NCBI GenBank assembly: GCA_032207245.1
Contig: CM063503.1
Span: forward strand, 102,243,693 to 102,307,692
DNA from: Pardosa pseudoannulata
Taxonomy: Eukaryota > Arthropoda > Arachnida > Araneae > Lycosidae
DNA: 64,000 nt
Direction: 5' to 3'
The translations under genes were made by a program, and so were the position numbers. Of the stretch, positions 63,091 to 64,000 are shown piece after piece (positions within the stretch are counted from its first letter, which is position 1; the number at the start of each line of letters is the position of its first letter). The notes under the pieces were generated by a model. It did no database searches. It was given only the letters and a program-made list of their open reading frames with translations, and was not told the origin of the DNA.

Positions 63091-64000
63091 CAAAATTTAC
63101 AAGTAAAATGTTTGTTTTATTTAAATAATCTTCGATTAACAACTAATTAAGATAACATAGTACCTTTCGAGATTTAAAATTTCCATTATAATAGCCTATT
63201 AGAAATATCATAAAATAAAATATTCAGCTCTTTTTAGAATAAATTTTTTAAAAGTTCTTAAAATTACTTCAACTTTTAAAAGTTATTTGTTACTTTTCAA
63301 GTTGTGTATTTTAAAAAATAAATAATGTACACCAAATGAAAAAGTATAATTTACGTACTTGCAATAAAAATTTTGAAATATGTAGATAGAAACTAAATTT
63401 TTATATTAAATTGAAGTAATTTTTTTAGTCTAATATTCTTATATTAACTGTTAAAGGAACATAGCACCTTTCGAAATTTAAAATTTTTCATTTTAACAAC
63501 CTTTATAAGATTCATCATAAAATTAAAATTTTCTGCTCTTTTTAAAATACGTTTTTTATAAGTTCTTAAAAAAATTACATCGATTTTTAAAAAATTCATT
63601 TGTTTTGTCTTTTCAAGTTGTATATTTGAAAAAATAAATAAAATTGTACACTAAAGGAAAAAAGTTCAGTTTACGTACTTGCAAGAAAAATTTTAAAATG
63701 TGTAGATTAAAAACAAAATTTTTATATCAGATTAAAGTAAAATATTTGTTTTATTCTAATAATTTTAGATTAAACTCTTAATTAAGGTAGACATAGTACC
63801 TTTTGAGATTTAAAATTTTTACTGAAACAGTCTTTATTAGATTTATCATAAAATAAAAATTCTGCTCTTTTTAGGATAAACTTTAGACGTTTTTAATAAT
63901 ATTTTAACTTTTAAAAAACTTCTTAATTCTGTCTCTGCAAATTGTATACTTTTAAAAAAATAAATAAAATAACGTCCACCAAATAAAAAAAATAAAGGTT
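63091..64000. repeat. Diverged tandem array (~304-332 bp), open at window end
   Basis: The landmark ACATAGTACCTTT (variants) lies at 63155, 63459 and 63791. Also shared are GAGATTTAAAATTT, ATCATAAAAT, CTGCTCTTTTTA, TTTTCAAGTTGTATA and TTTACGTACTTGCAA. The third unit continues past the window edge. Single diverged relatives occur at 23878-24135 and 35030-35235. Confidence 0.85.

Overview
The window reads as non-coding DNA from an invertebrate nuclear genome. It is strongly AT-rich and dense in long compound (TA)n/(TG)n/(CA)n microsatellites. It carries eukaryotic transposon debris throughout: Tc1/mariner, hAT, piggyBac, Helitron, LTR elements and a tRNA-derived SINE. I found no operon, rRNA, CRISPR array or convincing host exon. 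The Tc1 subfamilies, the piggyBac remnants and the SINE resemble what I know from arthropods, and an arachnid is my best guess. That is an inference from memory, not a database result. Almost every open reading frame present is short and reads through a microsatellite (IYIY/CVCV peptides) or through the tRNA-like SINE head.

Layout. 0-9 kb: a truncated SINE, anonymous AT-rich DNA, several compound microsatellites and one candidate solo LTR. 9.7-11.4 kb: a three-unit tandem duplication hit by a hAT element that itself contains a SINE. 13.7-14.7 kb: a second copy of the candidate LTR, then a SINE. 16.2-17.4 kb: a GC-richer block, probably retroelement debris. 17.7-19.7 kb: a nested graveyard, with a deleted piggyBac-like element beside a mariner-like transposase relic that carries a SINE. 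28.7-31.3 kb: a Tc1 relic, a hAT end and an LTR with leader. 32.7-34.8 kb: a three-unit tandem array interrupted by a complete Tc1 element with intact inverted repeats but a broken transposase. 35.5-41.4 kb: a duplication with a palindromic junction, five full or partial SINEs, an eight-unit higher-order satellite and another SINE-interrupted array. 41.9-44.3 kb: a diverged tandem duplication with a probable solo LTR and a perfect 22-bp hairpin. 46.8-49.2 kb: a Helitron and a second deleted piggyBac element. 49.6-50.9 kb: a three-unit array in which one unit has a huge (TA)n expansion. 51.9-52.3 kb: another LTR candidate. 56.5-57.3 kb: a third Tc1-type relic. 62-64 kb: two further tandem arrays, the last running off the window.

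There is no gene network to describe; the interest is structural. Four themes recur: (1) at least eight independent tandem arrays of 80-540-bp units, most with three copies, five of them later interrupted by an insertion or a microsatellite expansion; (2) two different piggyBac-like elements that share twin subterminal palindromes spaced 44-45 bp apart just inside the 5' terminus; (3) a SINE family with an (AAACC)n tail whose target duplications can be read in several copies; (4) perfect palindromes created within duplicated DNA, suggesting template-switch mutagenesis.
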